Positions 41,642 to 52,602 of a DNA stretch of 64,000 bases are shown piece by piece. Origin of the DNA: Ilyonectria destructans (Eukaryota > Ascomycota > Sordariomycetes > Hypocreales > Nectriaceae). The notes beneath the pieces are model-generated. The model did no database searches. It saw nothing but the letters and a program-made list of their open reading frames with translations, and was not told the origin of the DNA. Each line of letters starts with the position of its first letter. Within the stretch, counting starts at the first letter, position 1. The stretch covers positions 806,001 to 870,000 of the forward strand of contig JAHEWK010000020.1 of the NCBI GenBank assembly GCA_020740775.1, given 5' to 3'. The translations under genes were made by a program, and so were the position numbers.

Positions 41642-44244
41642 TAATAATTCCTCACACGCCTCGATTTGCTCACATGCATGCGCTTACTCCAGTAATGAAA
41701 TCATTCACAAGACAAGAAACGGATGGCGAATGCTGCTCCCGCCCCTCACGCCGCAGCGCTTTAAAAAAAAGATCTTCACCGTAGAAAAAACGGAAAAAGG
41801 GGGTGGGAAAAAAAGCAAGCTGGCGACAACCCCTAACCCTTAACCCTCAATTGCTTGCTTGCTGCGCGCTCTGTACCAGAAAGTGGAAATTGGTGTTATG
41901 GAAGTGGTGTTCCGAACTCTGCTACCGAGACGCGTCTCGTCTACCATCGTCGTTTCGGCGCAAATAAGCTCTGCGACACATCTCCATTCTTCCAGGCCAT
42001 ATGTCGACTGAGCTCGGTCAATGCCGCCAGCGTCTGCGCTAGACGCTGAGGACGGCAGGACCTGTCCACTGCTGCGTGCTCGGCGAGCCCAACACCCCTT
42101 TTCCCTATCGTTTCCCTATCGTACAAATGAGAGTGAATGAGTCGAGGAGACGTTCTCGTGGGGTTTCGATCTCGTTGAGTTCTCGCTCGAGGCCTCGCGC
42201 TACAGGTTCACCACGGACTGGGTCGAGCATGTGAAGGATAACCGCAGCCTGAATACCTCATTCATCGGGCCTAGGTGGCGGAGTAGACCAATTATGGTAA
42301 GAATGTTGTCACGACCATCACCCACCTGTTGATGGAGTGACACACTTGGGCTGCGTCAACGGAATTTCCCGTTACATCAGGTCCACGTAACTTCATAAAT
42401 TCTCTGCTTTCTCTTTGCCCATGCTATTCATCATACGTCATTCGAACGTGTGAAATTAGCCTGGATGGGGCCCAGTATTCTCCAACGTCGCCATCCCCAA
42501 TGGAACGCCGAGTGTGGGCATCTGTTCGTCTGCCTGTGGGAGGGGGTGGAGCTGTTGAAAAACAAAGGCCGTTGCGCCTCGGACAGCGCTAGCAAGAAGG
42601 ACGCGATTTATTCCCCTCTAGATCTGCAACCGGTGAAGTTCTTGGCCTGGACCGGGTCGGCAAATCTCGAGAGCCCTACGATGCTGATATCATCATATCA
42701 GAGCCTAGCCCAAGCCCCAAATCTTTGAATCACATCACTGGCCGGGATCGGGAGGGTGAAAGACGGACCCCCCGCTTGTACGTTAGAGGAGTTTAGCCAG
42801 GTAAATCCGAACTGTCCAACGTCGTCGTCTGATGATACCACGGTGTAGAGGGCTGTGCGTCTTGCGCTAGCCAGCATCCACTAGCTTGATACATAGCTCT
42901 GATTTGGATCGACGATTTCTTCCCAACGACCCCATGCAGAGAAGCGCAAAGCTTCGGCCGAGTGGTGCTGAGGTCAGGGAGTTGCAGTCGACGTCCGAGC
43001 GATCGATGTAAGAAGCCGTTCTGGGAGATGATGACTAGTGCCCTTGAGCTCGGCATCGGCTCATGTTCAACTCTCTAACCGTAGCTGGTCAGGATCGCGA
43101 GCGATCCTTGAACGTTGAAATCCATCTTGCACCCGCAGCAGGAACTGAGCGCAACGGAGTTCACCGAGCTCCGTACAGTGTGGCTGGAGCTGGAGTTCGT
43201 GCCACAGCCTCGTATTGTAGCCACAACGGCGATTGCCACGTTGGATCATGGGAGTCTCGCAGAAAGAACGCGTCAAACCCAGGAGTTGTAAATCCTTCTG
43301 GTTCCTTAGCCCAAGGCTCGCGAAAAACCTGTCCTCACGCTTGTCCTGGAGAGGGCAACACTTGCCATTGCATCTTCCAGGAGGAGGGGACCGCAAACGC
43401 CACTGTCCCCCAACCTTGGGTACGGCAATTAGAACGCACACCCCTCGTCTCGCAGCTCCCAGTTCCCAGTTCATGGCGTTCCTCATGGCAAGGATCCAGG
43501 GTCCACCCTATCGGCCACCGCACCCGGTTCCCCTCTCCCCACGGCCCCATTGTATGATGTATCTGGAGCTCTTGTGCCCGATAAGGCCCCCCGCAGCGCA
43601 AGGAGATACTGCGGCGCTTAGACCCTCGTTTATCTGGTGGTTGCCCTTTGCTGCCATGTACGGGCACGGCTGCGCGAGCTGCTCGAAAGTGCAATGGAGC
43701 AATTCCGCTAGGGTGGCCCAATCGGAATTCCGTGAATTCAGACTTGAGGGCTTGTTGACCCCATCGCATTGCAGAAAGATGTCTGAATCTCGAGCTTTTC
43801 ATAGGAAAAGTCTATTTCCCCTCCCGGCGTCCCACAGCACGTAGCATGTGGGTGTGCCCGTCCTGGGCTTGCTGGGGTCCCGTCGCCCTCAATCCTCTCG
43901 CGATCCCCTCATTCTCTTGGATTCCCCTCCTTCAAAACCCTGCCGGTAAATTTCTGCTTGTCAATTACCAAGCCGGCTCACTCCTTGACCCGTCAAATCC
44001 ACTTTCAGACCTGCTCCTCTCCCCAACCGCCTCTCAGCCTTGCCTGGTCCAGACACAACTGGCTCACTCAGCTGCTGTCCAGCAAACGAATAAGCAATAC
44101 CGGGAAGCGTTACAGCCCTGCGTGTTGTCTTCGTTGGTAAACCGGCCCCCAACCAGTCGGCCTCGTAATCACCTGCCCACCCAACCCCGGGATAGCATAA
44201 ATCGAAACCGAAGAACGATCACCATCTGTGCAGAAAGATCCTCG
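41642..44244. other. Long upstream region of the bZIP gene
   Basis: About 2.6 kb without an accepted gene. At 41829-41848 CCCCTAACCCTTAACCCT is a short interstitial telomere-like run. The GC-rich part 43050-43850 has long open frames on both strands, a composition effect rather than genes; an in-frame extension of the bZIP frame to 43846 is probably 5' leader. Confidence 0.45.
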
Positions 44245-45405
44245 ATGGCAGCCTTGGTCGATTCTTACCCTCAGGTGGCGGGAGATTTTGCGTTCGGCCA
44301 ACACTTCGACGGGATCGCCTCGAAACCAGCGGCGGGATGCCTGATGACCCCTCCACCTTTTCGCATCAGCACATCTTCCCCCGCATCTCGAAGCCACATG
44401 GTCTATCAACAAGCGATGAACCAAGTCACCGAGGGCTCGTTCTTTGACGAGGCAATTGGCACCTCCCCGATCTCGACAGAGGTCGGTCTCGGGTTTCCCC
44501 AACCTCCACCCCAATATGTCAAGGCAGCCAAGATCCCCGTGTATGAACCCTCCCAGATAGTATTGCCGACCGCAGAACGCGAAAAGAAACCGCCCCGCCG
44601 ACCCCGAAACCGACGAAAATCGCAAGAAAGTTCAAGCCTGTCAGAAACCGGTGCCTCCGCACTCGTTTCGGATGTACCGAAAGCAAGAAAACGAGGCCCG
44701 AAACCCAAAGTCGAACCTAAAGAGCCTGCAAAGGCACGTCGAAAGCAAAAGGGGGAGAGCAATGACGACGAGGATCTTCCTAGGGACCCCCGGCGACGGC
44801 GCGTCATAGAACGCAATAGAATCGCTGCTACTAAGTGTCGTCTGCGCAAACGGGATGAAGCGTCAGCACTCGCCTCCCGTGAGCAGGCCATGGAGGATCA
44901 GAACCGATACCTCTCAACCTGTTTCGACCAGCTGACTGCCGAGATCTACCACTTGAAGACCCAGCTCTTGCGGCATACTGATTGCAACTGCGTTCTCATC
45001 CAGAAATACATAGTAAACGAAGCGAGAAAGTCCGTCGATGGCCTCTTATCTTGCTCTTCGGCCTTTCAACTCCCTGACGGACTCACACGTCTACACCACA
45101 GGGGCTCAAGCGGCAGCAGAACAAGTGGAACAGATTCCTTGAGCATCCAAACACCTGAGATGGAAAGTGCCTCGCCAACATGGACCGACCCTTTTCAGCA
45201 AGGTCCAAGGTCGTCGGAAGTCGGAGATGATTTGTTTGATATGGTATTAGAGCCGTTCCAAAAAGAACCACTCCCGGCGCCAAGCCAATCTATTTCAAAT
45301 GTGCCCTCCCTGTCCAGATGCGACCAGGGAGTTTTTGGTAGCTCAGGGCTACAGCCCCAGCCGGTGGTTGGAATGGTTTGGGAATCGCAATGGGGGGTTC
45401 ACTGA
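44245..45405 (+). CDS. bZIP transcription factor, ATF/CREB-like
   Basis: The 386-aa frame from ATG 44245 begins MAALVDSYPQVAGDFAFG, which looks like a true fungal bZIP N-terminus; the frame stays open upstream to 43846, but that part is low-complexity leader. Proline/serine-rich activation-like text follows, then a basic, AT-hook-like RKRGPKPKVEPK. The bZIP basic region is ERNRIAATKCRLRKR (about residues 189-203) with the invariant Asn and Arg, followed by a zipper of heptads to HTDCNCVLIQKYI. N-x3-A(T)KC-R is the ATF/CREB (AtfA/Aft-like) signature; such factors act in stress and secondary-metabolism control. It lies between inverted copies of a 280-bp repeat, consistent with residence in mobile DNA. 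Target genes cannot be told. Confidence 0.87.
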   Translation: MAALVDSYPQVAGDFAFGQHFDGIASKPAAGCLMTPPPFRISTSSPASRSHMVYQQAMNQVTEGSFFDEAIGTSPISTEVGLGFPQPPPQYVKAAKIPVYEPSQIVLPTAEREKKPPRRPRNRRKSQESSSLSETGASALVSDVPKARKRGPKPKVEPKEPAKARRKQKGESNDDEDLPRDPRRRRVIERNRIAATKCRLRKRDEASALASREQAMEDQNRYLSTCFDQLTAEIYHLKTQLLRHTDCNCVLIQKYIVNEARKSVDGLLSCSSAFQLPDGLTRLHHRGSSGSRTSGTDSLSIQTPEMESASPTWTDPFQQGPRSSEVGDDLFDMVLEPFQKEPLPAPSQSISNVPSLSRCDQGVFGSSGLQPQPVVGMVWESQWGVH

Positions 45406-45764
45406 TGTCGGCCGTAGTGCTGCCGTTTCATGCCCAACGAGTGACGGGAGTATACGACCTGAATGGAACAAATACAGTTCAAGTTGCCTTTCCTGGTCCT
45501 CATGGAAGGCCATATAACAGCCCAGAGCTGTCTTGTCGGGGCTAGGGGGATTGGCTAAGTGGGGTATCTGTGACGGGACAAGAGCACGAACGAGGTCGAG
45601 TGCGACTTGGGCAAAATGATTGTTTACAAGGAGAGAAAGGGATTCCTAAGGAAAGCTCTGACTTAAAGCTATTTATACAATATTCATAAAGTGAGACTAT
45701 TCATAAAGTATGAAAGTCACATGATCGTCCCCTCACAGTATCGAAGATTCCACTCAATGTACAC
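45406..45764. other. 3' flank of the bZIP gene
   Basis: No gene. Probable 3' UTR, then an imperfect duplication of ATTCATAAAGT at about 45684 and 45699. Confidence 0.4.
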
Positions 45765-46047
45765 AGACACACGTACAATTTATTACGCCCGGTGGCTTAC
45801 AACCAATAGGGCACTAGTTGCTATTGTACATATCCGTTTCCCAAGCGTTGTCATAATCTCGTAAAAGCCCATGCAGCGTCCAATTTCTGCTAATACATCT
45901 TCGTTTCCAATCTTTCCGCGGGTCTCGTGAGGTTTGTATTATTAGCAAGCGAACTTGAAGGCTATTCTCCAAGTGTTCAGAGTCCTATCTACGGCGGCTG
46001 AAGCGGTGCCTGCTGTCCATGGCACGAGGTGTTTGATGTAGGGTGGG
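45765..46047 (-). mobile_element. ~280-bp retroelement-like unit, copy 2 (inverted)
   Basis: Read on the minus strand it matches 41361-41641 over the full length. Both copies have their GGGCGAA-type 3' ends pointing inward to the bZIP gene. It lies inside the remnant of a hAT transposase. Confidence 0.72.
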
Positions 46048-46440
46048 TTAGTGAGAAAGGGTACCAGTTGAAAGTCTAGTAGGATATCGCGGAGCGTCTG
46101 AGGTACACACCAGTCGCCGCTGGTAATCCGGTTCTCCTCCTTCAAAAAGAACGGCATCCTGGCCCCCTTCCTAACAGAGCCACTTTCCGTGAGATTCGCT
46201 TTGTTCAATTCACTCAACGCTCGTTGGATGAAAGGGTGGTAACCGGCTGCAAAACGAGGGCCCGGTCGATCATGGCTAGCTGGGAAAGCCAACGGGTAGC
46301 GTTATCTAATACGACGCCAACAGGATTGTGGGTTTGGGCGACTGGATCGTCGGATAGCTGGGATTCGACCAGCTGGACTTTCTTAAGGACATCGGTCTAG
46401 ATATCGGATCTATTAACCTCCAGCAGTAGAGTCAGAATAA
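46048..46440 (-). pseudogene. hAT-transposase remnant
   Basis: On the minus strand, LDNATRWLSQLAMIDRAL (about 46262-46315) is the conserved DNxTRW block of hAT transposases; a frameshift follows, then PFIQRALSELNKANLTES and ENRITSGDWCVPQTLRDIL in another frame, which fits the region after that block. The remnant is interrupted by the 280-bp unit at 46047. Not related closely to the intact hAT element at 28291-30808. Confidence 0.6.
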
Positions 46441-46518
46441 GCGCCCCTCAACCCTCCGATTTTTTTTTAAATAAATAAATAAAATAAGGCGATGACTATG
46501 CGGGCCGAACCACTTTGC

Positions 46519-47681
46519 TACGGGGGCCGCGTTACGGGGGCCGTGTGGCTGAGCCCTCCAAATCTGGCAATTGACCCATTCCTTTGGCATACACACTGCC
46601 ACTTCCAGTTGATGGCTGGTTTGCGTTCCAGTATTTACTCTCCAGCCATCAACCAGAAAAACATTTCACGACCATGTTCCTATCGTTGTAGCTGTCCGTG
46701 TCCTAATATAAATTCACTTTCACACTCGTCGGTACAGAGGAGCCATCCGCCAGAAACTCACAGCGTCATTTACCATAAGATTACAGGAAAACCCAATCTA
46801 TGTACACGGCACTGAGAGTAGTGGCAACAGCACTTCCCTTCCCCCTCCACGCAATCGCCAGAAACGCGCATCCCATGACCCATTCGACCCTGAGCTTTAC
46901 TACGGCGAAGGCGACGATGGTGCCTTATATAACCTTTTTGCGACATGGCCAGAGAACTACTTTAGTAGCCTTCCCAGACCACATGGAAGCCGCGGTATTG
47001 ACGAACCGTGGTGGGAACTGCGGCAGACGCAAATCTTCCTAGACGACTGTTTCCGCGGCCGCGGCAAGCGGCGATTATTCGTCTTAGCAATTCCAGACCC
47101 TGACAAGCTTGAAAGAGCGCCTGCGCGAGCAGGTGAAGTCAGAGGACGCCAGCGGCTACGCGAGAAGCATGGTTCGCTTTAAGTCTGCGTTGAAGTTTGC
47201 CCGAGAGCAAGCAAAGTCCGATACCCACTAGCTCTCGAGTTGGCCAAGCATTGCCAGAGCTTTGGCCCACGGTGAGTGGGAGATCAATGACGACGAGGAG
47301 CTGGAGCCTCCGTCGAAATACAAACGCCGAAGCTCCCGTAAACGGACTGCCACTTCGATGCCGTCGGCCGCGTTAAGTTTGGGTAGCAAGGCAAAGTGCG
47401 AAGATTGTATCAATGTGCGAGTGTAACAAGTCTATAGAAGCGTTGAGGAGGCAATGCAGAGCACCGTCTATAATACTGAAAGAGGCGAGCATTTCGTCAT
47501 AGGGCTGCTTGTGCAACTGAGGATCATTTAACCGGTTCTAGTTGTGCAAGGTCGTTGGTTTTCATAGAGCACAATGGTACAATAAATTTGTAATGAGAAG
47601 CTTGATTCCCTTTGGTAGTAAATCAGACGTCTTAATGGTGTGGCTGACGGACTAGTTAGCCACACGGCCCCCGTAACGCGG
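46519..47681. mobile_element. CTACGG-ended element with inverted termini, about 1.16 kb
   Basis: Perfect 24-bp inverted repeats at 46527-46550 and 47658-47681 (CCGCGTTACGGGGGCCGTGT...). The left side extends outward as CTACGGGGG at 46518-46526; the matching right extension is missing exactly where E1 begins (47685). Inside, an unopened frame from about 46798 to 47182 (DPELYYGEGDDGALYNLFAT, EPWWELRQTQIFLDD) looks protein-like but is of no known family. Terminal CTACGG links it to E1 and E2. Confidence 0.65.
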
Positions 47682-47684
47682 CGC

Positions 47685-47719
47685 TACGGAAGTCCATAGG
47701 GGGCACAGTTCCAAAACCC
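47685..47719 (+). repeat. E1 left terminal inverted repeat, 35 bp
   Basis: Exact reverse complement of 52603-52637. The E2 left end at 58988 agrees at 27 of 35 positions. Confidence 0.93.
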
Positions 47720-47895
47720 CCGGCCCTCTTTTTTTTTATCACTAGACTAACCCCAATGTGTATTTATCCTTCTGTTTAGCCGCATACGAGCCCGTATCGT
47801 AATTTCAATGAGAAAATTGCTTTACCGGTGTACAAGGGACCATCCATTTCCCATTGCCGGGCCAATTTAGTATATGGTGAAAGGGGTATAAGGTT

Positions 47896-47923
47896 GCGTA
47901 CGAGTTCGTACGAACTCGTACGC
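47896..47923. promoter_or_regulatory. 28-bp perfect palindrome upstream of E1 gene A
   Basis: Half-site GCGTACGAGTTCGT, perfectly mirrored, ending 42 bp before ATG 47966. A related ATACGAGCCCGTAT lies at 47784-47797. The position suggests an operator or transposase-binding site. Confidence 0.7.
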
Positions 47924-47965
47924 ACACTTTCGCTGCTCTCTATCAACTTTCCACCTTCTTTCAGT

Positions 47966-49102
47966 ATGGAGCCCGCTTCACCTCCTCAAACAGAGTACTG
48001 TCCATCAGCGCAACAACGTACTCGTCATGTGGATATCCGTACGAAATTTCCGGGGGCTGTTTATTGCCCGCATTGCGCTCAACGACTCCCTACGGCTCTA
48101 CACAATGCAGCCCCTATTTCGATCGACCTGACCGTTTTTTCACCTTTAACCCAACGGACCTCTACGACAAAGAACATTGCCTCACGGGGCATAATCACTA
48201 CTTCCTCTACAACTGTGCCAATGCCTGACACCTATCAGGCTTCGACTATGATGGCCGTACAGAACCGTCAGAGCAGTATCGCAGCCACACGGATCCGAAA
48301 GGACCCAGTCGTTGTCGAACTATCAGCAATCTTCTGGATTGGTGACGGCTATATCGATGATAGCATCCCAGGCATCACGATTCCAGTGTACAAGGGAATT
48401 CGGCACGCTGGAAAGCGTACTGGATCTGTTGAAGTCGTACTAGGGCGTAAGTTTTCATCCCATAGCTCAATGATCAGATTCATCGTCGAGCAATGCGATG
48501 AACGCCTCAAGGAGAAAGAGTGGCAAGTCGTTCATTCCGTATCAACAGTTGGCGCTACTTCTGGACCCGTATACTTCCCTAGTGGAGCGTACAATACCGT
48601 TACGCTAGGAGATCTATTCAGCCAGGGGAATATCACCGTTACAAAGCAACGTGATACAGCCAATCTCACTTTTTGGCTCTTCAACGAGGGACCCCGACCT
48701 GATGACGACTGTCAGAGGCCGTTGAGAGCCGCACGTGGCCGCAAAAGGGCTATTGATCACGGGCCTTCTGATATGGACTCGGATATGTCAACGCCAAGCC
48801 CTATCAAGCCCAAGGTTCCACGTACGGCAAAGTCAGGGCGCGTATCAACCAGTAAGGACGAATTCAAAGCCCCAGTGCTATCTCTGGTACCAATGAAGCT
48901 CGAAGCTCGAAGCCCCATCAAGACTGAAGTCAAGGATGAGGTTATCGCGGGGTGTATTACAGTCACAGATACAGCTTCGAACGATGCCGCACTGAGTGAT
49001 CCTTTTACGAGCGATATCGAACAGTCAGAAACACAGGGGGGTTCACCTGAGAAGAAGCTTCCTTTTCGAGCTGGGAGGGGGAAGAATAAGAATATAGATT
49101 AA
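47966..49102 (+). CDS. E1 gene A: zinc-motif protein with a psi-K-x-E cluster
   Basis: A 378-aa frame from ATG 47966. The N-terminus holds a C-H-C-C motif (Cys12, His21, Cys34, Cys37; YCPHC) likely to bind zinc. A conserved central body (residues about 105-250) contains WIGDGYIDDSIPGITIP and SMIRFIVEQCDERLKEKEW. Basic and proline patches follow (GRKRAID, KPKVPRTAKSGR), then MKLE, IKTE and VKDE at residues 310, 318 and 322: three psi-K-x-E sumoylation-consensus sites within 16 residues. The relative in E2 (59764-61134) has the zinc ligands at the same residues and four such sites starting at residue 311. It converges with the integrase gene, whose stop lies 45 bp away. No known family. A DNA-binding or chromatin-linked helper of transposition is my inference. 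Confidence 0.8.
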   Translation: MEPASPPQTEYCPSAQQRTRHVDIRTKFPGAVYCPHCAQRLPTALHNAAPISIDLTVFSPLTQRTSTTKNIASRGIITTSSTTVPMPDTYQASTMMAVQNRQSSIAATRIRKDPVVVELSAIFWIGDGYIDDSIPGITIPVYKGIRHAGKRTGSVEVVLGRKFSSHSSMIRFIVEQCDERLKEKEWQVVHSVSTVGATSGPVYFPSGAYNTVTLGDLFSQGNITVTKQRDTANLTFWLFNEGPRPDDDCQRPLRAARGRKRAIDHGPSDMDSDMSTPSPIKPKVPRTAKSGRVSTSKDEFKAPVLSLVPMKLEARSPIKTEVKDEVIAGCITVTDTASNDAALSDPFTSDIEQSETQGGSPEKKLPFRAGRGKNKNID

Positions 49103-49147
49103 TTTGAGTGCGAAATGGTTCAATCATGTACGTATTTAGTTATATGG

Positions 49148-50771
49148 TTAGTCCTCCTGCTCGTCAACATCATCAATCTCCTCTCCAATCTCATTTTTGA
49201 GCCTATCAAGCGTAGTGGCATCAATATCATTCGCTGCCAAATGATCTCGTACGCGGTCCAGTCCACCAGTAGGTATTGATAGTAGCTCTAGAGCAGGTGA
49301 TTCTTGATTGATAATATACTGCTGCAAATGCTGCCGTAAGAAGAGATATGTAGAAAGATGTGGCCGTTCTACTGGATCTTGCGGGTAGTCTTGACGGCTT
49401 TGGAGTATGCGATCGCAAATAGCTATCGTATGCTCAGGTAAGTAAGCGTCAAGGTCAATATGGTCTTCTGCGAAGATATTCTGAAGTGTATCTAGTCGTC
49501 CCTGAGGGATGACCTCTGCCCAGCTTCTGACTTGTCGGGCCTCGGGCTGAAAGTAAAGGTTCCATGGTTGCCCGGGAACAACATGTGGCCTGTTGCGCTG
49601 TTTACGAATGTAATGCACATTCCACATGTGTACGAAGTCGGCGAATTCCTCTCTCAAAATTGGCATAAAGATATAAAGCATCGCAATACGGTCGGGTACG
49701 GAATCATCCGAGAAATATGAAAGTCCCGTGATTTCAGAGAAATACTCCTAAGAATACATCAATACGCCATCATAAATAAAGATATCAGTCTATACTTACC
49801 CGCCAGAACTTAGCCCTGCCTCGACTTAGCCGAAGCCACCAGCTTTCAATCTTCTGATTATTCGTGCTCTTGCCGTAGGCCCAACAGTCTTGGAAGCGCA
49901 CGTCTTGCCGAATACTATCCCGTACACGCACGCGTTCTTTCGAAAGGTAGAAATGTGCTCCAGCCATTAGAATTGTCTCTCGGCCGCGGTCTGAACGGAT
50001 GATATTGGGCATTGTTTGGCGTTCTGAAAGTACGTGAAGGTATTGCGCAACAACACTCCGTGACGTATTGGCTGATATGCCAATATAAAACCACGTAATA
50101 AACCGTGAGTATACGTCAATTGAAGCGTAAATCTCAAAGCCCCAAGCCTTCAATTTATCATAGGCATCAAGAGACCACATGAAGTCAGGGCCAGGGGCTG
50201 TCCATCCACCTCGGCGATATCGCATCGTATTCCAACGTTCGGTAATACTTCCAGGATAAAACTCACGAAAGCCTTCGTACAGCGCCCGGCGACTGAGTAC
50301 GAGTCCAGCTCGACGGACCTTTGCGTAGAGATACGTACGGCCAAAGTCTTTAAGCTTAGTGCTCTGTTCGGACTCGCTTTCAAAGAAACGGCGCAATTCG
50401 CGTAGGCTTTCTGATATCTGCTCGGGGTCTTGCCGGCGCCAAAGCCCAAGGTCCCGGCGTATGCGTTCAAGTCCAGTCTTCGTGATAATAAAGCCGTCAG
50501 AATGAAGCTTCAGAAGCATAAAGTGATCATTCAAGACCTTATTAAAGAATAAATCTTTAATATGCTGACGAAGGTGTTCTGAGTCTTTGGTGTATTGTTT
50601 GACTGAGATATTCCAACTTTTGAGGCTGCAATACACGGTCGTACGTCCCACTATGACGTGGAAATGCTTATTAAGGCGCGTGACGATTTGATCGTATGTA
50701 AGATAGTCATCATTCTTCCATTGTTGAATTTGTATGCGAAATGAAGATAAGTCAATCGAAGGGCGGCCCAT
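49148..50771 (-). CDS. E1 gene B: DDE integrase-core protein, 2 exons
   Basis: Exon 1 is 50771-49800 and exon 2 49747-49148; the 52-bp intron (GTAAGT ... CTTAG) joins in phase 0, giving 523 aa. The N-terminal half is a helical, HTH-like region (YDQIVTRLNKHFHVIVGRTTVY and a second similar block near residue 95). The catalytic core reads WSLDAYDKLKAWGFEIYASID, then IRSDRGRET and NNQKIESWW: putative triad Asp202, Asp261, Glu309 of the retroviral-integrase fold. After the intron, IFMPILREEFADFVHMWN ... RNRPHVVPGQPWNLY is the conserved C-terminal part of these fungal integrase-like proteins. The ATG at 50771 was chosen because the open extension upstream only has TTG. Probably the enzyme that moves E1. 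All parts are intact. Confidence 0.88.
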
Positions 50772-51289
50772 TGCGTTGACTTGCGGGCTCGTATGAGGCC
50801 GTGACGAGAAGTACGGGCTCGTACTAAAAATCGAAAATTCCAGCTTTGGATTCAATCGGGGGCTGGAAATCTTTTTCGCATGGCCGCGTACGTGGCCGTA
50901 CGAGAGCGTAATCTTAATTTTTGAGCTAGAGCCTAATTAGGCAATTCAGGGGCAAAGCTACTAGTGGTCGTTAGTAATCATACAATATACAACCAGACTC
51001 TACCCAGCAATACTCCCCAGATTTTAAGGCAAATATATTACATCTTCCTCACATTAAAAACAATTAAAGACTAAAGTAAATTTCATTTCAGGCCCTAGCT
51101 AGCAATTAGGTATTATAATGCTCTGTATGCCTCTTGCAGTCGTACGCAAAAGTTTCGTTTATATTTTTGCTTAGATTACAAAAAGAAATTTTACCTTAGA
51201 ATCTCAGAACAGGGGTGGTAGGAAATAACTAAGTAGACTAGGAAAAGGGTCGGTACGAGCTCGTATTCTCATGTAAAGGGTGATATACC
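50772..51289. promoter_or_regulatory. E1 spacer with GTACG-type palindromes
   Basis: Between genes B and C. AGTACGGGCTCGTACT (50810-50825), CGTACGTGGCCGTACG (about 50887-50902) and the perfect TACGAGCTCGTA (51254-51265) lie in an otherwise AT-rich spacer. The first two are 40-130 bp upstream of the integrase start, so may control it or bind the transposase. Confidence 0.55.
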
Positions 51290-52116
51290 TCAGTCTTTCC
51301 TCAAAGGGGTGGCCCCCTTCTTTCTCTTCTTCTTGTCAGCAGCATCCTTAAAGAACTTAGACATCTTCAAGAGCGTCTTGCGGTCAAAGTCCTCCATCGG
51401 GTCCGTACTGTCACTATTAGAGTCGAAGTCATCGGCCTTGCGCTTGGTGCTTTGCTTGCCTACTACTAATTAGTACTGTATATAGGTGCGTAAGTGTAAG
51501 TACTCACCGAGAGAACATGCCTGGCTAGAACGGTTCCAGTCGCAATTGGCACAAGCATGCAGGTAAGTGTCAGAGACAATACACTTGTTGAAGGAGCCGT
51601 TTTGGCCCGTACACTTGTTGCAGCGCTCCGTATCCTCACGTTCGTCACCGTACAGGTGGCGGAGCATAGTATCACAATTCTGACTGCCGCGAAAGTTAAG
51701 GACAGGGGCGGTCTTCTTCATAGACTTGCTGTCAGTCTTATAGTTGAGCTCAAGCAGACGTACTTCCTGATACAAGTTAGTACGAACTAGTACGCTGATC
51801 TGCGGGTATAAACCTTAGTGGAGTCAATAGCAGCAAAACCCTTCTTACTGCTACCCTTCAGAGCATTCATCAGAGCCCAAACGGTAAGATCCGGGTTCTC
51901 AGTGGGCTGTTCGCCCTTGTATGTGAACGTATAAGTATCGATCTCCAGCACTTCCTTAGGCAGCTGGCCGAATTTTTCCTCTCCAAAATCCTCACGTAGG
52001 AGGTCGATAGCAGCCTTACGAAGCAGATTGTCCTGTTTCTCTTTTTCCTTTTCGAGTCGCTCTCTCTCCTTCTCCGCCTCCTTGTCCTTGTCACCCTTCT
52101 TGCGAGCGCCGGCCAT
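51290..52116 (-). CDS. E1 gene C: cysteine-rich DUF3716-like protein, 3 exons
   Basis: Exons 52116-51814, 51766-51508 and 51465-51290 join in frame to give 245 aa. The N-terminus is a charged coiled coil (KEKEKQDNLLRKAAIDLLRED). The middle carries C-x2-C-x9-C-x9-C-x2-C-x8-C (RCNKC, FNKC, HACANC, ACSL), which matches the arrangement of the fungal DUF3716 zinc-binding domain. The C-terminus is rich in Lys and Asp (TKRKADDFDSNSDSTD; KKKRKKG), with a likely nuclear signal. The third acceptor could also be 3 bases later, changing one residue. DUF3716 has no known function. Here it travels in a transposon, next to the integrase, and a gene with a like cysteine pattern lies beside the E2 integrase. 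Upstream motifs CGTACGGGCGCGTACG lie about 50 bp before the start. Confidence 0.7.
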
Positions 52117-52602
52117 GATGGGCAATCTGTAGTCGTACGAAGCCGAAGTGTGTCGAATCTGCTTACGTACGGGCGCGTACGGAGATGCATCGCGTCTGGA
52201 AGGCTTGTGGGGTTCCTGCCTGGGTAACGGTTAGCCTGGGTCAGTACGTACTGCGGAAAATCGTAGGGCGCGTGGGTCCGCCAATATGGGCAAAATGCAT
52301 ATCAAAATGTAGCACGTAACCATGCGATATCGTAGCTGATTGAACGCCCACGTAAAGCGCATGGCGGTGGCGTTATTTTGATGCAAAAGAAGGCTATTCT
52401 TACCTTCAAATTGTAGTTGAAGAAGGAAGAAGAAAGGAAAGAGACCCTCGTAGCCTGTTGTGAGGAGAATTAGGCGTGCGCACGTGACTAGCTGGCCATG
52501 AATGCAAGTTGATTTTGGATGACTAAGCGATTTGAGGGAGCGATTATGCTTCAAACGGGGCCGCACGGTGGGTGTGCCCCTACCCAAAAACAACCACAAA
52601 TT

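Noticed and set aside
41829..41848. Telomere or chromosome end
   Set aside because: Only about three degenerate CCCTAA units inside normal sequence; too short for more than an interstitial trace.
43063..43844. Long overlapping open frames on both strands upstream of the bZIP gene
   Set aside because: GC-rich text opens several frames at once; none has a recognisable motif, and codon patterns do not favour one frame.
43846..44244. N-terminal extension of the bZIP frame
   Set aside because: The extension is low-complexity leader text with poor start context; ATG 44245 begins a plausible family N-terminus.
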